Shown here in pieces: positions 39,214 to 48,384 of a DNA stretch of 64,000 nt. The stretch is from Spirochaetales bacterium (GTDB lineage: Bacteria; Spirochaetota; Spirochaetia; Sphaerochaetales; Sphaerochaetaceae): assembly GCA_018433865.1 (NCBI GenBank), contig JAHDQJ010000004.1, forward strand, positions 62,001 to 126,000, read 5' to 3'. Position numbers and translations under genes: made by a program. The notes beneath the pieces were generated by a model that searched no databases, was not told the DNA's origin, and saw only the letters and a program-made list of their open reading frames with translations. Each line of letters begins with the position of its first letter. The stretch's first letter is position 1.

Positions 39214-40884
39214 ATGAAGTTGAACGGAGCAGAAATCATCATCGCTTGCCTCAAGGAACAGGGTGTCGATACCGTGTTCGGATTTCCCGGCGGAGCGGTA
39301 CTCAACATCTACGATGCCCTGTACAAGCACAGGGATTCGATCCGGCATATCCTGACCAGCCATGAACAGGGTGCCGCCCACGCGGCCGACGGGTATGCCC
39401 GTTCGACGGGGAAAGTCGGAGTGGTGTTCGCTACCAGCGGTCCGGGAGCGACCAACCTCGTCACCGGGCTCGCGACTGCCTACATGGATTCGATTCCTGT
39501 GGTTGCGATCACCGGGAACGTGACCACGCAGCTGTTGGGCAAGGACAGTTTCCAGGAAGTCGACATCAGTGGCATCACGATGCCGATCACGAAACACAAC
39601 TACATCGTCAAGGATGTGGCGCAGCTGGCTGCAGTCATCCGGAATGCCTTCAAGATAGCCCGGGAAGGACGGCCGGGGCCTGTGCTTATCGACATCCCGA
39701 AGGATGTCACGGCATCCCTCGCGGAGTATGAGGCGGTGAAGATCGACTCCTACGTACCCTCCGAGGTAGCAAAGCAGAGCGCGCTGGAGAAGACGATCAA
39801 ACTGATCGGAGAGTCCCACAAGCCGATGCTCTACGTCGGCGGCGGTGTCATCCGTTCCGCCGCACAACAAGAGCTGGCCGAGTTCATCGAGAAGATCGAC
39901 AGCCCGATGGGGGTCTCCCTGATGGGAAACGGTTCGATCGATGCCATGCACCCTCGGTTCACCGGCATGATCGGCATGCACGGGACCAGGGTCTCGAACA
40001 TTGCGGTGAGCAATTGCGACCTGCTGGTGGTGATCGGCGCCCGGTTCAGCGACCGCGTCGTGAGCAAGGCAAGTGCCTTCGCCAAGAAAGCGAGGATCGT
40101 CCATATCGACGTTGATCCTGCTGAGATCAACAAGAACATCTCGACCTATCACCACGTGATCGGTGATGTGAAGGTCATCCTCGGCAAGCTCAACTCGATG
40201 ATCACGATGCCTATGGTCCACGGTCCGTGGATGGAACAGATTGCCAAGTGGAAGGCGGAGTATCCGGTGAAGATCGCGGGAGAGACGCGCAGGCCTTCCG
40301 AGATATTGAAGGCGCTCTCGCGCGTGATGCCCGAGGATGCAATCCTCGTCACCGAGGTCGGACAGCATCAGATGTGGGCTGCTCAGTTCTATCGTCACAC
40401 TCCGGGCCGGCGGTTCTTGACCTCGGGGGGGCTGGGGACGATGGGGTACGGTACCGGTGCCGCGATCGGAGCACAGGTGGGAAGCAGGGGCAAGCGGGTG
40501 GTCAACGTAGCGGGGGACGGATCGTTCCGGATGAACTGCAACGAACTCGCCACCATATCGCGCTACCGATTGCCAGTGGTGGTGCTCGTGATGAACAATC
40601 ATACCTTGGGAATGGTGCGACAGTGGCAGACACTCTTCTATGATGAACGGTACTCGGAAACCACGTTGGATACGGAAATCAACTGGGTTGCCTTGGCACA
40701 AGCATACGGTGTGAAGGGAATGCGTCTGGGCATCGACGATGATCCCGAAGCGATCCTCACCGCCGCGCTCTCGCTCAACGGTCCCGTGGTGATCGACTGC
40801 GAGATCCCGTTGGACAACAAGGTCTACCCGATGGTAGCTCCCGGAGCCTCCATCGAGGATATGATCGAAGAGGAAATCAACTGA
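39214..40884 (+). CDS. ilvB: Acetolactate synthase large (catalytic) subunit
   Basis: A 556-residue ThDP enzyme. The catalytic glutamate is in ILTSHEQGAAHAADGYAR, the FAD region and the ThDP motif (GDGSFRMNCNELATISRYRLPVV-type) are intact. It forms acetolactate from pyruvate. ATG 39214 with GGGGGAG is preferred over an upstream ATG at 39193. It is the last gene of the operon, far from its regulatory subunit ilvN, and is followed by a strong hairpin. Confidence 0.96.
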   Translation: MKLNGAEIIIACLKEQGVDTVFGFPGGAVLNIYDALYKHRDSIRHILTSHEQGAAHAADGYARSTGKVGVVFATSGPGATNLVTGLATAYMDSIPVVAITGNVTTQLLGKDSFQEVDISGITMPITKHNYIVKDVAQLAAVIRNAFKIAREGRPGPVLIDIPKDVTASLAEYEAVKIDSYVPSEVAKQSALEKTIKLIGESHKPMLYVGGGVIRSAAQQELAEFIEKIDSPMGVSLMGNGSIDAMHPRFTGMIGMHGTRVSNIAVSNCDLLVVIGARFSDRVVSKASAFAKKARIVHIDVDPAEINKNISTYHHVIGDVKVILGKLNSMITMPMVHGPWMEQIAKWKAEYPVKIAGETRRPSEILKALSRVMPEDAILVTEVGQHQMWAAQFYRHTPGRRFLTSGGLGTMGYGTGAAIGAQVGSRGKRVVNVAGDGSFRMNCNELATISRYRLPVVVLVMNNHTLGMVRQWQTLFYDERYSETTLDTEINWVALAQAYGVKGMRLGIDDDPEAILTAALSLNGPVVIDCEIPLDNKVYPMVAPGASIEDMIEEEIN

Positions 40885-40917
40885 GGAATTTCCTGTCGTC
40901 CGGGATCCAGGATAATA

Positions 40918-40952
40918 CAAGAGACTGTCAGCGTATGTGTGACAGTCTCTTG
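40918..40952 (+). terminator. Hairpin terminator of the ilv-leu operon
   Basis: A perfect 13-bp stem (40918-40930 with 40940-40952) and a 9-nt loop lie 33 bp after the ilvB stop, followed by TTCGT, only a weak U-run. By position it ends the 12-kb operon. The remaining 150 bp up to the XRE gene hold nothing else I can support. Confidence 0.75.
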
Positions 40953-41101
40953 TTCGTATGCCATACGGCGTATGCCGCGGCAGTTCCCAAACGGTTCTGC
41001 CCGTACAATCGGGCGGATCCCCATGCCCTCGTGCAGAGTGGCCCAGGTTCCGAAGCAGAATCCAGCCAGTGGCCGATTCGTCAGCCTGAGAGTCCGATCG
41101 A

Positions 41102-41326
41102 TCAGGACAATTTCTCAGGATACTGTGTCTCAGCAAATATGATGATATCGGAGACACGCATATTAAGCACAGACGCAATCTTCTCCATGGTCTCGACTCG
41201 TGGAACACATCTTCCGGATTCGATGAAGTAGAGCTGGCTTCTGGAAATTCCTGTTTGCGCAACAAGCTTGTCTTGCGAGAATCCAGCCTTCACTCTCAAA
41301 TCCCTTATCGCTTTTCCAACATCCAT
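41102..41326 (-). CDS. XRE-family helix-turn-helix regulator
   Basis: A 74-residue single-domain Cro/CI-type regulator: IRDLRVKAGFSQDKLVAQTG then ISRSQLYFIESGRCVPRVETMEKIASVLN, the two core helices. There is no sensor domain. It has no Shine-Dalgarno site; a promoter places the transcription start at the ATG. It lies downstream of the MFS gene on the same strand, so it may regulate that exporter or itself. Confidence 0.88.
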   Translation of the reverse strand: MDVGKAIRDLRVKAGFSQDKLVAQTGISRSQLYFIESGRCVPRVETMEKIASVLNMRVSDIIIFAETQYPEKLS

Positions 41327-41332
41327 GTCATA

Positions 41333-41361
41333 ACAATAAAGTCGTTTATCAATAATGTAAA
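41333..41361 (-). promoter_or_regulatory. Leaderless-type promoter of the XRE regulator
   Basis: On the minus strand TTTACA (41356-41361), a 17-bp spacer and TATTGT (41333-41338) stand 6 nt before the ATG at 41326. Confidence 0.6.
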
Positions 41362-41480
41362 GTGGTCGGCAGTCTTTTGTACGAAAATACCACGAAACTA
41401 AACCAGTTCACTTTCGATTCCCGATAATTCATCCCGATATATAGATATATTACATTATTGGAATAGGTGCTCAATTTCAT

Positions 41481-42725
41481 TCATTGCATTTTCCGAGGCT
41501 CGGTAAGATATAGCAGAAAGACTCCTGCGGCACCGACCAGGGCAGTCGCTCCTACCAGGATCCAGAGCACCGAAAGGCCGTGGCGGGCACTGATCTGACC
41601 ACCGATCAACGGTGCCAATCCGTGACCGAATCCCATGATCACCGGGAGTATCGCATTGAATCTCGCCCGATGGCTCATCGGCGTATTGTTCGCGATGTAG
41701 TAGTGGGTATTCGTTGCATCGACAACCTCTCCCAAGGTGAATATGACCGTCAAGAGATAGAAAACGACAGGAATCGTGGCGAAGCCCATGCACGCGAATC
41801 CGATCGCATAGAGAACTCCCGCCAATGCGATATTCCTCAGCGGATGATGCTTGCGCAGGATCATGACGATGAAGGCGTTCGAACATACCACCACCACAGC
41901 GTTGAGAGACATCATGCTTCCGTAGAGCGTGGCTCCGGCTTCTCCGAACAATCGGGTGGTATACAGGGGAAGGGCAAAGAGTGATTGACTGTAGGAGAAA
42001 CTGAAAAAGGTGATGCAGAGGGCGAGCAGCATGAGCCGGGGACGGGAGAACAGAGCCTTGAAGAGGCCTCCCGGATAGGCTTTCTCCGTCGATTCGCTAC
42101 GGTAGCTTGCTTCTATCGCAGCTTGGTCCGGCTTGGATTCCGGGACCATGAAGGCGACGAAGATGATCGACACCGTGGCGGCGATCGCGTTGCCGAAGAA
42201 CAACCATTGGGGTGCGCGATAAAAGAACAGCCCCGCGATGACCGGTCCTGCGGCAAATCCCATGTTATGTCCCAGGTAGTTCAAGGAAAAGCTTGCCTGT
42301 CGATTTTCAGGGTTGGTCACATCGGTCATCAACGCACTGCGGGCAGGGTCGGTCATGCCATCGAACAGGAGATTGAGGAAAATGAACAGCGGTATCAGAC
42401 GGGAACTGCCAAGAAAGCCGCAGACCACGAACATCGCGCTTGCCATCAATTGGCCGGCGATCATGACTTTTTTCCGTCCGATCTTGTCTGCCAATTTCCC
42501 TCCCGCGAAGGATCCCGGAAGGTAGGCGAGGGAAGCGACCGACATGAACGCACCGGTCCACGCATCGCTGTAACCAAGATGCTGGGTGAGCAGCAGGACC
42601 ATGAACGGATAGACGAAGATACCGACACCGTTCATGATGGTCGCTGCAAAGAGGACATATACCGGGCGTGGAAGACCCCTATAGAGCCGGAGCATTCCCT
42701 TCAATCCTGTTTCCATTTCGGACAT
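41481..42725 (-). CDS. MFS transporter, probable drug or metabolite exporter
   Basis: A 414-residue, 12-helix major facilitator. The motif A loop reads GGKLADKIGRKKVMIAG, with LPGSFAG before it, as in DHA1-type exporters. Substrate unknown. ATG 42725 is chosen over an in-frame TTG at 42752 because a near-consensus promoter ends 7 nt before it. It is divergent from the TRAP receptor gene. Confidence 0.88.
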   Translation of the reverse strand: MSEMETGLKGMLRLYRGLPRPVYVLFAATIMNGVGIFVYPFMVLLLTQHLGYSDAWTGAFMSVASLAYLPGSFAGGKLADKIGRKKVMIAGQLMASAMFVVCGFLGSSRLIPLFIFLNLLFDGMTDPARSALMTDVTNPENRQASFSLNYLGHNMGFAAGPVIAGLFFYRAPQWLFFGNAIAATVSIIFVAFMVPESKPDQAAIEASYRSESTEKAYPGGLFKALFSRPRLMLLALCITFFSFSYSQSLFALPLYTTRLFGEAGATLYGSMMSLNAVVVVCSNAFIVMILRKHHPLRNIALAGVLYAIGFACMGFATIPVVFYLLTVIFTLGEVVDATNTHYYIANNTPMSHRARFNAILPVIMGFGHGLAPLIGGQISARHGLSVLWILVGATALVGAAGVFLLYLTEPRKMQ

Positions 42726-42732
42726 GCGGTGA

Positions 42733-42761
42733 ATTCTAATCACATCAAGCAATTATGACAA
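42733..42761 (-). promoter_or_regulatory. Leaderless-type promoter of the MFS gene
   Basis: On the minus strand TTGTCA (42756-42761), a 17-bp spacer and TAGAAT (42733-42738) stand 7 nt before the ATG. Both hexamers match consensus in five of six positions. Confidence 0.6.
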
Positions 42762-42893
42762 CTGGTAGAAGGAAAGATCCCTCATATATCACATCACCTC
42801 CAGAAGACGACGATTGGAACCTCCGGAGGATCTCCGATGATTTGCAGGGATTCCGGTACACATCGGCACATTCTGATGCTAAGATGCTTGAAG

Positions 42894-43958
42894 ATGAATA
42901 CCCAAGTGAAACACAGACGTGTACGGCGTGCGGACAAGAGGAAACGATCGGTCATCGTGCTGGTACTCTTGCTGTGTATCGGACTTTTTCCTGTCGCTGC
43001 AACGGCACAGTTGCCGGTCATCCGGATTTCCGTCGAAACCTCCGGTGCGCAGGTGCAAGCACATGTGGTGCAGCGGTTCGCAGAACAGCTTGCGGAGAAT
43101 TTGGCAGGCAGGTACGCAGTCCGTTTCCACGATGGAGCATCCCTATACCGTGATGCCGATGTCTTCAGGGCTCTCTCCATGGGAAGATTGGAGATCGCGG
43201 TACCGGGTTCTTGGCACATCGGGCGCCATGTGCCTGGGGTAGGCCTCCTTGCGCTTCCTTCGCTCCATGGCAGGGAAGCGACAGTGTACCATGCGCTCAT
43301 GGAGAGTCCGGTTGGTGCAAAGATGATCGGGGAGATCGAGAGAACACTCGATGTGCACGTCTTGGGACGGTGGATCGATCTCGGACATGCAAATCTCTTC
43401 ACCACCGTGGATACCATCCGTCGTCCAGCGGATATCGTGGGCAGGACGATACAGGTTGCGCTCACACGTGCCGATGAGTTGCGGATCGCCGCGATGGGAG
43501 GCATTCCCGCAACGCAAGAGGGAAACGACCTTTCCAAAAGGTTGCGCGAAGGAAGCACCGATACACTCTTGGCCGCTCATGAGACGGTTGTGCAGGCTCG
43601 CTTGTGGGAGCATGGCATTCGTACGGTGTATGAGGACAAGCAGCGTTTCTTGCAGTATGTTCCCATCTGCTCAGGATTGTTCTGGGATTCCCTTCCTCCC
43701 GATGTACGGCAGATCATACGGGAAACATGGGACGGCATGGTCGATCAGGCGAGAGTCGCAGCAGAGATTGCGCAGGGCCTCGCCCGATCGGCGTTGGTGG
43801 CACACGGTGTTTCGATCACCATGTCAGGACCACTCCAGATCGAACAGACTCGTGCCCTTCTCGTGAAGGAGGAGGCGAGGATCGTCCGGACTCTTGGGAT
43901 CAGCGATCCGCTCTACCGTGATTTCGTCTCCTTCATGACCGGCCTTGATTCCCCGTGA
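42894..43958 (+). CDS. Orphan TRAP-type periplasmic solute receptor
   Basis: A 354-residue exported protein with a basic N-terminus and a membrane segment at residues about 19-38, then the DctP fold: VIRISVETSGA, a middle DIVGRTIQVALTRADELRIAAMGGIPAT and LPPDVRQIIRETWDGMVDQAR. TRAP receptors bind carboxylates or related acids and need DctQ and DctM membrane subunits; neither is in the window. The start is uncertain because no good ribosome site is seen. It may work with a distant transporter or act as a sensor. Confidence 0.78.
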   Translation: MNTQVKHRRVRRADKRKRSVIVLVLLLCIGLFPVAATAQLPVIRISVETSGAQVQAHVVQRFAEQLAENLAGRYAVRFHDGASLYRDADVFRALSMGRLEIAVPGSWHIGRHVPGVGLLALPSLHGREATVYHALMESPVGAKMIGEIERTLDVHVLGRWIDLGHANLFTTVDTIRRPADIVGRTIQVALTRADELRIAAMGGIPATQEGNDLSKRLREGSTDTLLAAHETVVQARLWEHGIRTVYEDKQRFLQYVPICSGLFWDSLPPDVRQIIRETWDGMVDQARVAAEIAQGLARSALVAHGVSITMSGPLQIEQTRALLVKEEARIVRTLGISDPLYRDFVSFMTGLDSP

Positions 43959-43990
43959 GGTTTCTCCGATAGGGCAACACTCGCCTGCAC

Positions 43991-44563
43991 TCAGATGGGC
44001 ACTCCCACGAGAGAGGCGATCACCGTGAGGATCCCGGAACCGAGGATCACGTGAATCGGATTGATCTTCCTGATTCTCATCAGCACGAAGCCTGCGAGGA
44101 ACACACCGATCGCATACCATGAGACCTGTTCGATCGAGTCGGGCAACCGTTGTGCGCCGAAGAGCGCGAGGAAGAGGATCGACAGTCCTGCGGAGGCGAT
44201 CAGCGCGACGACAGCGGGGCGAAGCCCGAAAAGAATGCCTTTCATCGCTCTCAAGGTCCTGAACCTGAAATAGATCCAGGCGAGAAAGAGGACGATTACC
44301 AGCGATGGCAAAACGTTGCCGACCGTTGCGATGATGGCCCCGGGAATGCCTGCCATCCGCGTTCCGACGAATGAAGCTGCGTTCAAGGCTATCGGTCCGG
44401 GAGTCATCTGCGAAATCGTCAGTACATCGGCGAATTCCTGTACGGTGAGCCATCCATGCACATGCACCACCTGCTGCTGGATCAGCGGGAGCGCGGCGTA
44501 GCCGCCTCCGAAGCTGAACAACCCGATCTGGATGAAGCTCCAGAGCAATTGGAGGAGGATCAT
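43991..44563 (-). CDS. chrA: Chromate transporter (CHR) half, second gene
   Basis: A 190-residue membrane protein with about five or six helices and the CHR signature FSFGGGYAALPLIQQQVV and TPGPIALNAASFVGTRMAGIPGA. Such short CHR proteins act in pairs as one ChrA antiporter. It overlaps the upstream half by 4 bp. Whether chromate is the true substrate is unclear; the family name comes from a few studied members. Confidence 0.88.
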   Translation of the reverse strand: MILLQLLWSFIQIGLFSFGGGYAALPLIQQQVVHVHGWLTVQEFADVLTISQMTPGPIALNAASFVGTRMAGIPGAIIATVGNVLPSLVIVLFLAWIYFRFRTLRAMKGILFGLRPAVVALIASAGLSILFLALFGAQRLPDSIEQVSWYAIGVFLAGFVLMRIRKINPIHVILGSGILTVIASLVGVPI

Positions 44564-45156
44564 GAGGCTGCCTCCTCTTTGGAAAGCACGAGGGTGGAGA
44601 TCACGCCGATCGCAGCACAGGAAACGATGATGATCACGATGTTCAGATGCAACACGGAGGTGGCGATGAAGGCGAGGATCATGATGATCGGGGGAAGTAT
44701 CTTCTTAGTCGCGAGCACGGTTCTCGCCATGGTCACCACCGCATCCAGGATGACGATTGCCACGCCGATGCTCATCCCGTAGAAGAGCGTCTTCACCATG
44801 GCACTGTCCTTGATAGCTCCGTATACGTAGGAGAGGAGGGTCAACATGATCAGTGGAGGAAGTATTGTTCCCAGTAGCGTGACGAGTGCTCCCGTAACCG
44901 ACGCGATCTTGTAGCCGATGAGGATGGATGTGTTCACCGCGATCGGTCCCGGTGCCGATTGGGCGATGGCGATCAGGTCGAGCATCTCCTTCTCTTCGAT
45001 CCACCCGAGTTTATCCACGAAGGTCTTTCGCATGAGCGGGACGATGACATACCCACCGCCGATGGTGAATGCGCTGAGGGTGAATGTGGAGGAAAACAAT
45101 GTCCAGAAGAGTCGACCCCTGGACAGCTGGTTCGGTTTGTTCGGTTCGGTGGTCAC
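44560..45156 (-). CDS. chrA: Chromate transporter (CHR) half, first gene
   Basis: A 198-residue partner with the equivalent FTIGGGYVIVPLMRKTFV and APGPIAVNTSILIGYKIASVTGA motifs. The two halves together correspond to the fused long-chain ChrA. It is transcribed first. It lies 56 bp downstream of the deoD gene, so the three genes could share a transcript. Confidence 0.88.
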   Translation of the reverse strand: MTTEPNKPNQLSRGRLFWTLFSSTFTLSAFTIGGGYVIVPLMRKTFVDKLGWIEEKEMLDLIAIAQSAPGPIAVNTSILIGYKIASVTGALVTLLGTILPPLIMLTLLSYVYGAIKDSAMVKTLFYGMSIGVAIVILDAVVTMARTVLATKKILPPIIMILAFIATSVLHLNIVIIIVSCAAIGVISTLVLSKEEAAS

Positions 45157-45212
45157 GGGTGCTCCTTCATCGCGACTCTACCACAGAGGCGCCCGCGGGG
45201 GCAATCGGTCGC

Positions 45213-45929
45213 TCATGCGACCGCGGTCTCCAGTCCCAGGACGATCATATCGGTGAGGGACCGTTCACGTTCCTCGCTCGACATCTCGTTCTCGCCGAAC
45301 GGCAGGTCGCTGATGGTCAGCAGGCATGCTGCCTGTGCGGAAGAACTTTGTGCCGTCATGTAGAGCGAGGCAGCTTCCATCTCGACCGCCAGTGCTCCCA
45401 TGCGGGCCCACGGTCTCAGGGCCTCGACACCATCAAGATGGTAAAACAGGTCGCTCGAGAGCACCGTTCCCATCTGCAGTGCGATTTTCCTGTCGAGAGC
45501 GCATCGATACGCCGTCTCCAGCAATCCGAAAGAACCTGCAGGGACGATGGTACCGGGAACGCCATGCTGTTTCGCATAGTCGGTATCGTAGTGAGCCGCG
45601 GTCACGCCGATCAGGTCACCAAGACGCAAGTGGTCCTGCAATGCTCCCGCAGAGCCGATCCTGATCAGCCGTTCCACACCATAGGCGTGGATCAACTCGT
45701 AGGCATAGATTCCCATCGACGGTCCGCCCATTCCGGTTCCCTGGACGGAGACGGGTACCCCCTTGTATCGGCCGGAATATCCGTACATCCCGCGAACCTG
45801 CGAGTAGAGGACTGCCTCCTCGAGAAAGTTCTCTGCGATGTACTTGGCCCTCAGCGGATCCCCGGGCAGAAGGATGGTCCGTGCTATCTCGTGCGCGGCG
45901 GCTCCGATGTGAATGGTAGGTGTACGCAT
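45213..45929 (-). CDS. deoD: Purine nucleoside phosphorylase, DeoD type (copy 1)
   Basis: A 238-residue hexameric-type phosphorylase that splits purine (deoxy)nucleosides to base and (deoxy)ribose-1-phosphate. The phosphate loop ILLPGDPLRAKYIAE, GMGGPSMGIYAYEL, RIGSAGA and the specificity helix ALAVEMEAASLY are intact, and the catalytic Asp is in TISDLPF. It has an AGGAGGAGC site. A second, divergent copy lies at 49.9 kb in the nucleoside transporter operon. Confidence 0.94.
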   Translation of the reverse strand: MRTPTIHIGAAAHEIARTILLPGDPLRAKYIAENFLEEAVLYSQVRGMYGYSGRYKGVPVSVQGTGMGGPSMGIYAYELIHAYGVERLIRIGSAGALQDHLRLGDLIGVTAAHYDTDYAKQHGVPGTIVPAGSFGLLETAYRCALDRKIALQMGTVLSSDLFYHLDGVEALRPWARMGALAVEMEAASLYMTAQSSSAQAACLLTISDLPFGENEMSSEERERSLTDMIVLGLETAVA

Positions 45930-46058
45930 ATGCTCCTCCTAGATGCTCCGATCATACAGGAAACTCCTGTGATATGCACCTGCTGTCGCCAACCGAAGAG
46001 CATAGCCGCATCAAGTGTGGAGATTCTGTGAATTTGAGGAATCATGATGGAATCAAGC

Positions 46059-46087
46059 TTGCCACTTTCCGAAGACAGTTGCATAGT
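46059..46087 (+). promoter_or_regulatory. Leaderless-type promoter of the OmpR-family regulator
   Basis: TTGCCA (46059-46064), a 17-bp spacer and CATAGT (46082-46087) stand 6 nt before the ATG at 46094. No Shine-Dalgarno sequence is visible. Confidence 0.55.
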
Positions 46088-46093
46088 TTGCCT

Positions 46094-46804
46094 ATGAAGC
46101 ATGTGTATCTGGTGGAGGATCATGAGGCGATTCGCGAGAGTGTCGCCCGGTATCTGCAGCTTTCCGGGTTCAAGGTCTCCTCGTTCGCGCTGCTCAAGGA
46201 AGCCTCCGAAGCAATTGCGCGGATGGTGCCTGATCTGTTGATCCAGGATGTCATGATGCCGGACGGGGATGGATTCGCGTTCGTGAAGCAACTGCGGCAA
46301 CATCATGGATTTCCGGTGATCTTCATGACTGCACGCGGTTCGGAGAGCGACAAGGTGTTGGGATTCGAACTCGGCGGAGACGACTACATCGTCAAGCCAT
46401 TCAGCCCGAAAGAGTTGGTAATGCGCATCAGGGCAATCCTGAGGAGGGTGGAACCGAAAGACTCCTCTCTGGAAGAGGACGGCTCTCTGTGGGTAATGGA
46501 AGACAGCACGCTGCTCTTCGATGAGCGAGCTCACAACTGCCGTCTCGATGATCAGGAGGTTCCGCTGACCGCAGCGGAATGGAGGATCCTCTCCCTGCTC
46601 ATCGTACACGCGGGAACATTGGTCACGCGAAGCCGGATCCTTGCCACCTGCTTTGATTACAGCCTGGAATCCTACGATCGTATCGTCGATACCCATATCA
46701 AGAACATCAGGAGCAAGCTCGGTGACAAGGGACAACAGTGGATCGAGACGGTTCGCGGTTATGGGTACCGGTTCGCGGCATCGAGAAGCGGAGGAGACCA
46801 GTGA
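46094..46804 (+). CDS. OmpR-family response regulator
   Basis: A 236-residue regulator. Receiver domain: YLVEDHEAIRES, phosphoacceptor in LLIQDVMMPDGDG, and the KPFSPKE lysine. The C-terminal winged helix has VPLTAAEWRILSLLI and SYDRIVDTHIKNIRSKLGDKG with the recognition helix. The start at 46094 fits the family; upstream in-frame sequence does not. Its stop overlaps the kinase GTG start by 3 bp, so they form one operon. Confidence 0.92.
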   Translation: MKHVYLVEDHEAIRESVARYLQLSGFKVSSFALLKEASEAIARMVPDLLIQDVMMPDGDGFAFVKQLRQHHGFPVIFMTARGSESDKVLGFELGGDDYIVKPFSPKELVMRIRAILRRVEPKDSSLEEDGSLWVMEDSTLLFDERAHNCRLDDQEVPLTAAEWRILSLLIVHAGTLVTRSRILATCFDYSLESYDRIVDTHIKNIRSKLGDKGQQWIETVRGYGYRFAASRSGGDQ

Positions 46805-48306
46805 CTGTTGCCAGGAAGACCGGACAGCCGTGGAGGAGTCTCTTTCTCCGGATGTTCCTATCGATCATGATGATCGTGGTGGTGATTCTTGTGACCCAGG
46901 TCCTGGTGGTGGCCGCGATGTTCACCGCCCAGAGCCATAGGTTCGAGAAGGATGTCTTCGATACCTTCACCTACGAGTTGCAGAGCGCGCTTGATATCGG
47001 CACCGAAGCCGGGGCGATGTGGGACCTCCGGTCGGTGATCCCTTTGCTCCACATGGCCGCCGACGACCGGGTCTCGGGCATCATCCTCAGGGATGCACAG
47101 GGTCGGACGATCCTCACCAGCGGCAAGACTCCGAGCGGAACGGCACTCCCCGACTTCTATCTCACGGTCGAGCGGATCACCCTGCCGGATGCTGATCCGG
47201 TACAACCCGTATCCTCGGTCCAGCGCGTATTCCTCAAGAGTTCGGAGCAGGGGAGCGTGAACAAGATCATCTTCTCACAATATCCCGATCCGGTGCGAAA
47301 GCAGGACATCGTCGGGACGATCATGCTCTATGGGGACAGGGAGGAGTCCGTGCTGTTGGGTTCGGTGGACCTTTTGGTGTTCAGCCCGATGTACTACAAC
47401 CTCACGGCACTGTTGCTCAGAAGGATGGTAATGGCATTCGTCATCACCATCCCCATCGCACTGGTCATCGCACTGATCGGAGCCCATTTCGTGGCACGTG
47501 CGGTGTCGAAATATGCAGCGAGCATCTCCCGCACGCTCGAATCGGTAGCTGCCGGTTCCTATGCAGTGGCTACCGTGCGACCGACGATCCGGGAGCTTGA
47601 CCAGATTTCCGAGTCTGTGGATCGGCTCTCGCGACAACTGGCTAGCCATGAGCGGATGCGTCAGCAGTGGTTGCGTGGCATCGCGCATGATCTGAACACT
47701 CCGGTCACCGCGTTGCGCCTTTCCATCGAGAGTGCCATCGACGGGCTCGTTCCTGTGGATGGCACGGTCTTGCAGCGAATGCAAGCGGAGCTTGACGAAT
47801 TGCAGCGAAGGGTTGATTCCGTCATGACATTGGCCTCCATGGAGGCTCCCGATTTCCAGTTGCATCCCCAGCCGTTCGAAGTCCTCGATTTCACCGATGA
47901 AGTACTCAGGACCGGATTGTTTGCACGTTCGATAGAGCTTGATTTGCACACGGAAACCCTGGTTGCGGACAGACCGCTGCTGCTCATTGCCTCGCGGGAG
48001 TTGATCAAGAACGCATGCAAGTACGGAAATGCCGGATATCCGGTACGATGGCACATCCGCCTTGCAGGTGATGACGCGGTCATGGAAGTGACGAATTGCG
48101 GTTCAGTCCCCGAGGGAACTGCCCAGCGCGTCTTCGAACCGTGGTTCCGAGCTGATGAGTCCCGCTCCCAATCGGGCTCAGGCATGGGACTGGCAATCGT
48201 CAGGCACATCATGGAGGTTCACGGCGGCAGTGCACTTTTCGAATCCCGGGACGGGATGGTCACCGTGAGAATGATGTGGCCGCAACAGCCCCTTAGACAC
48301 GAGTGA
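46801..48306 (+). CDS. Sensor histidine kinase (EnvZ/BaeS type)
   Basis: A 501-residue kinase starting at GTG 46801. A first helix (about residues 15-40), an extracytoplasmic sensor of about 160 residues, a second helix (MVMAFVITIPIALVIALIGAHF), HAMP, then the H-box GIAHDLNTPVTAL, N-box SRELIKNACKYG and G-box GSGMGLAIV. It phosphorylates the preceding regulator. The signal is not evident; neighbours are nucleoside-use genes. Confidence 0.92.
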   Translation: MTVARKTGQPWRSLFLRMFLSIMMIVVVILVTQVLVVAAMFTAQSHRFEKDVFDTFTYELQSALDIGTEAGAMWDLRSVIPLLHMAADDRVSGIILRDAQGRTILTSGKTPSGTALPDFYLTVERITLPDADPVQPVSSVQRVFLKSSEQGSVNKIIFSQYPDPVRKQDIVGTIMLYGDREESVLLGSVDLLVFSPMYYNLTALLLRRMVMAFVITIPIALVIALIGAHFVARAVSKYAASISRTLESVAAGSYAVATVRPTIRELDQISESVDRLSRQLASHERMRQQWLRGIAHDLNTPVTALRLSIESAIDGLVPVDGTVLQRMQAELDELQRRVDSVMTLASMEAPDFQLHPQPFEVLDFTDEVLRTGLFARSIELDLHTETLVADRPLLLIASRELIKNACKYGNAGYPVRWHIRLAGDDAVMEVTNCGSVPEGTAQRVFEPWFRADESRSQSGSGMGLAIVRHIMEVHGGSALFESRDGMVTVRMMWPQQPLRHE

Positions 48307-48330
48307 GGAGGGAGATTCCTGAGGATCCGG

Positions 48331-48359
48331 TTGCATCGGGCAGGATGTTCGCGCATACT
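48331..48359 (+). promoter_or_regulatory. Promoter of the nucleoside hydrolase
   Basis: TTGCAT (48331-48336), a 17-bp spacer and CATACT (48354-48359) precede a GGGAGG site and the ATG at 48385. Confidence 0.5.
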
Positions 48360-48384
48360 TGCGGGTAACGAAGGGAGGCCGCGT

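Noticed and set aside
40953-41101. Short repeats (CGTATGCC) and a GCCCG/CGGGC stem after the ilv terminator
   Set aside because: The arms are too short and no U-run follows, so no RNA gene or terminator can be supported.
39094-41265. Long open frame on the minus strand opposite ilvB
   Set aside because: It exactly shadows ilvB, has no family motif or ribosome site, and reflects the strong codon bias of the plus-strand gene.
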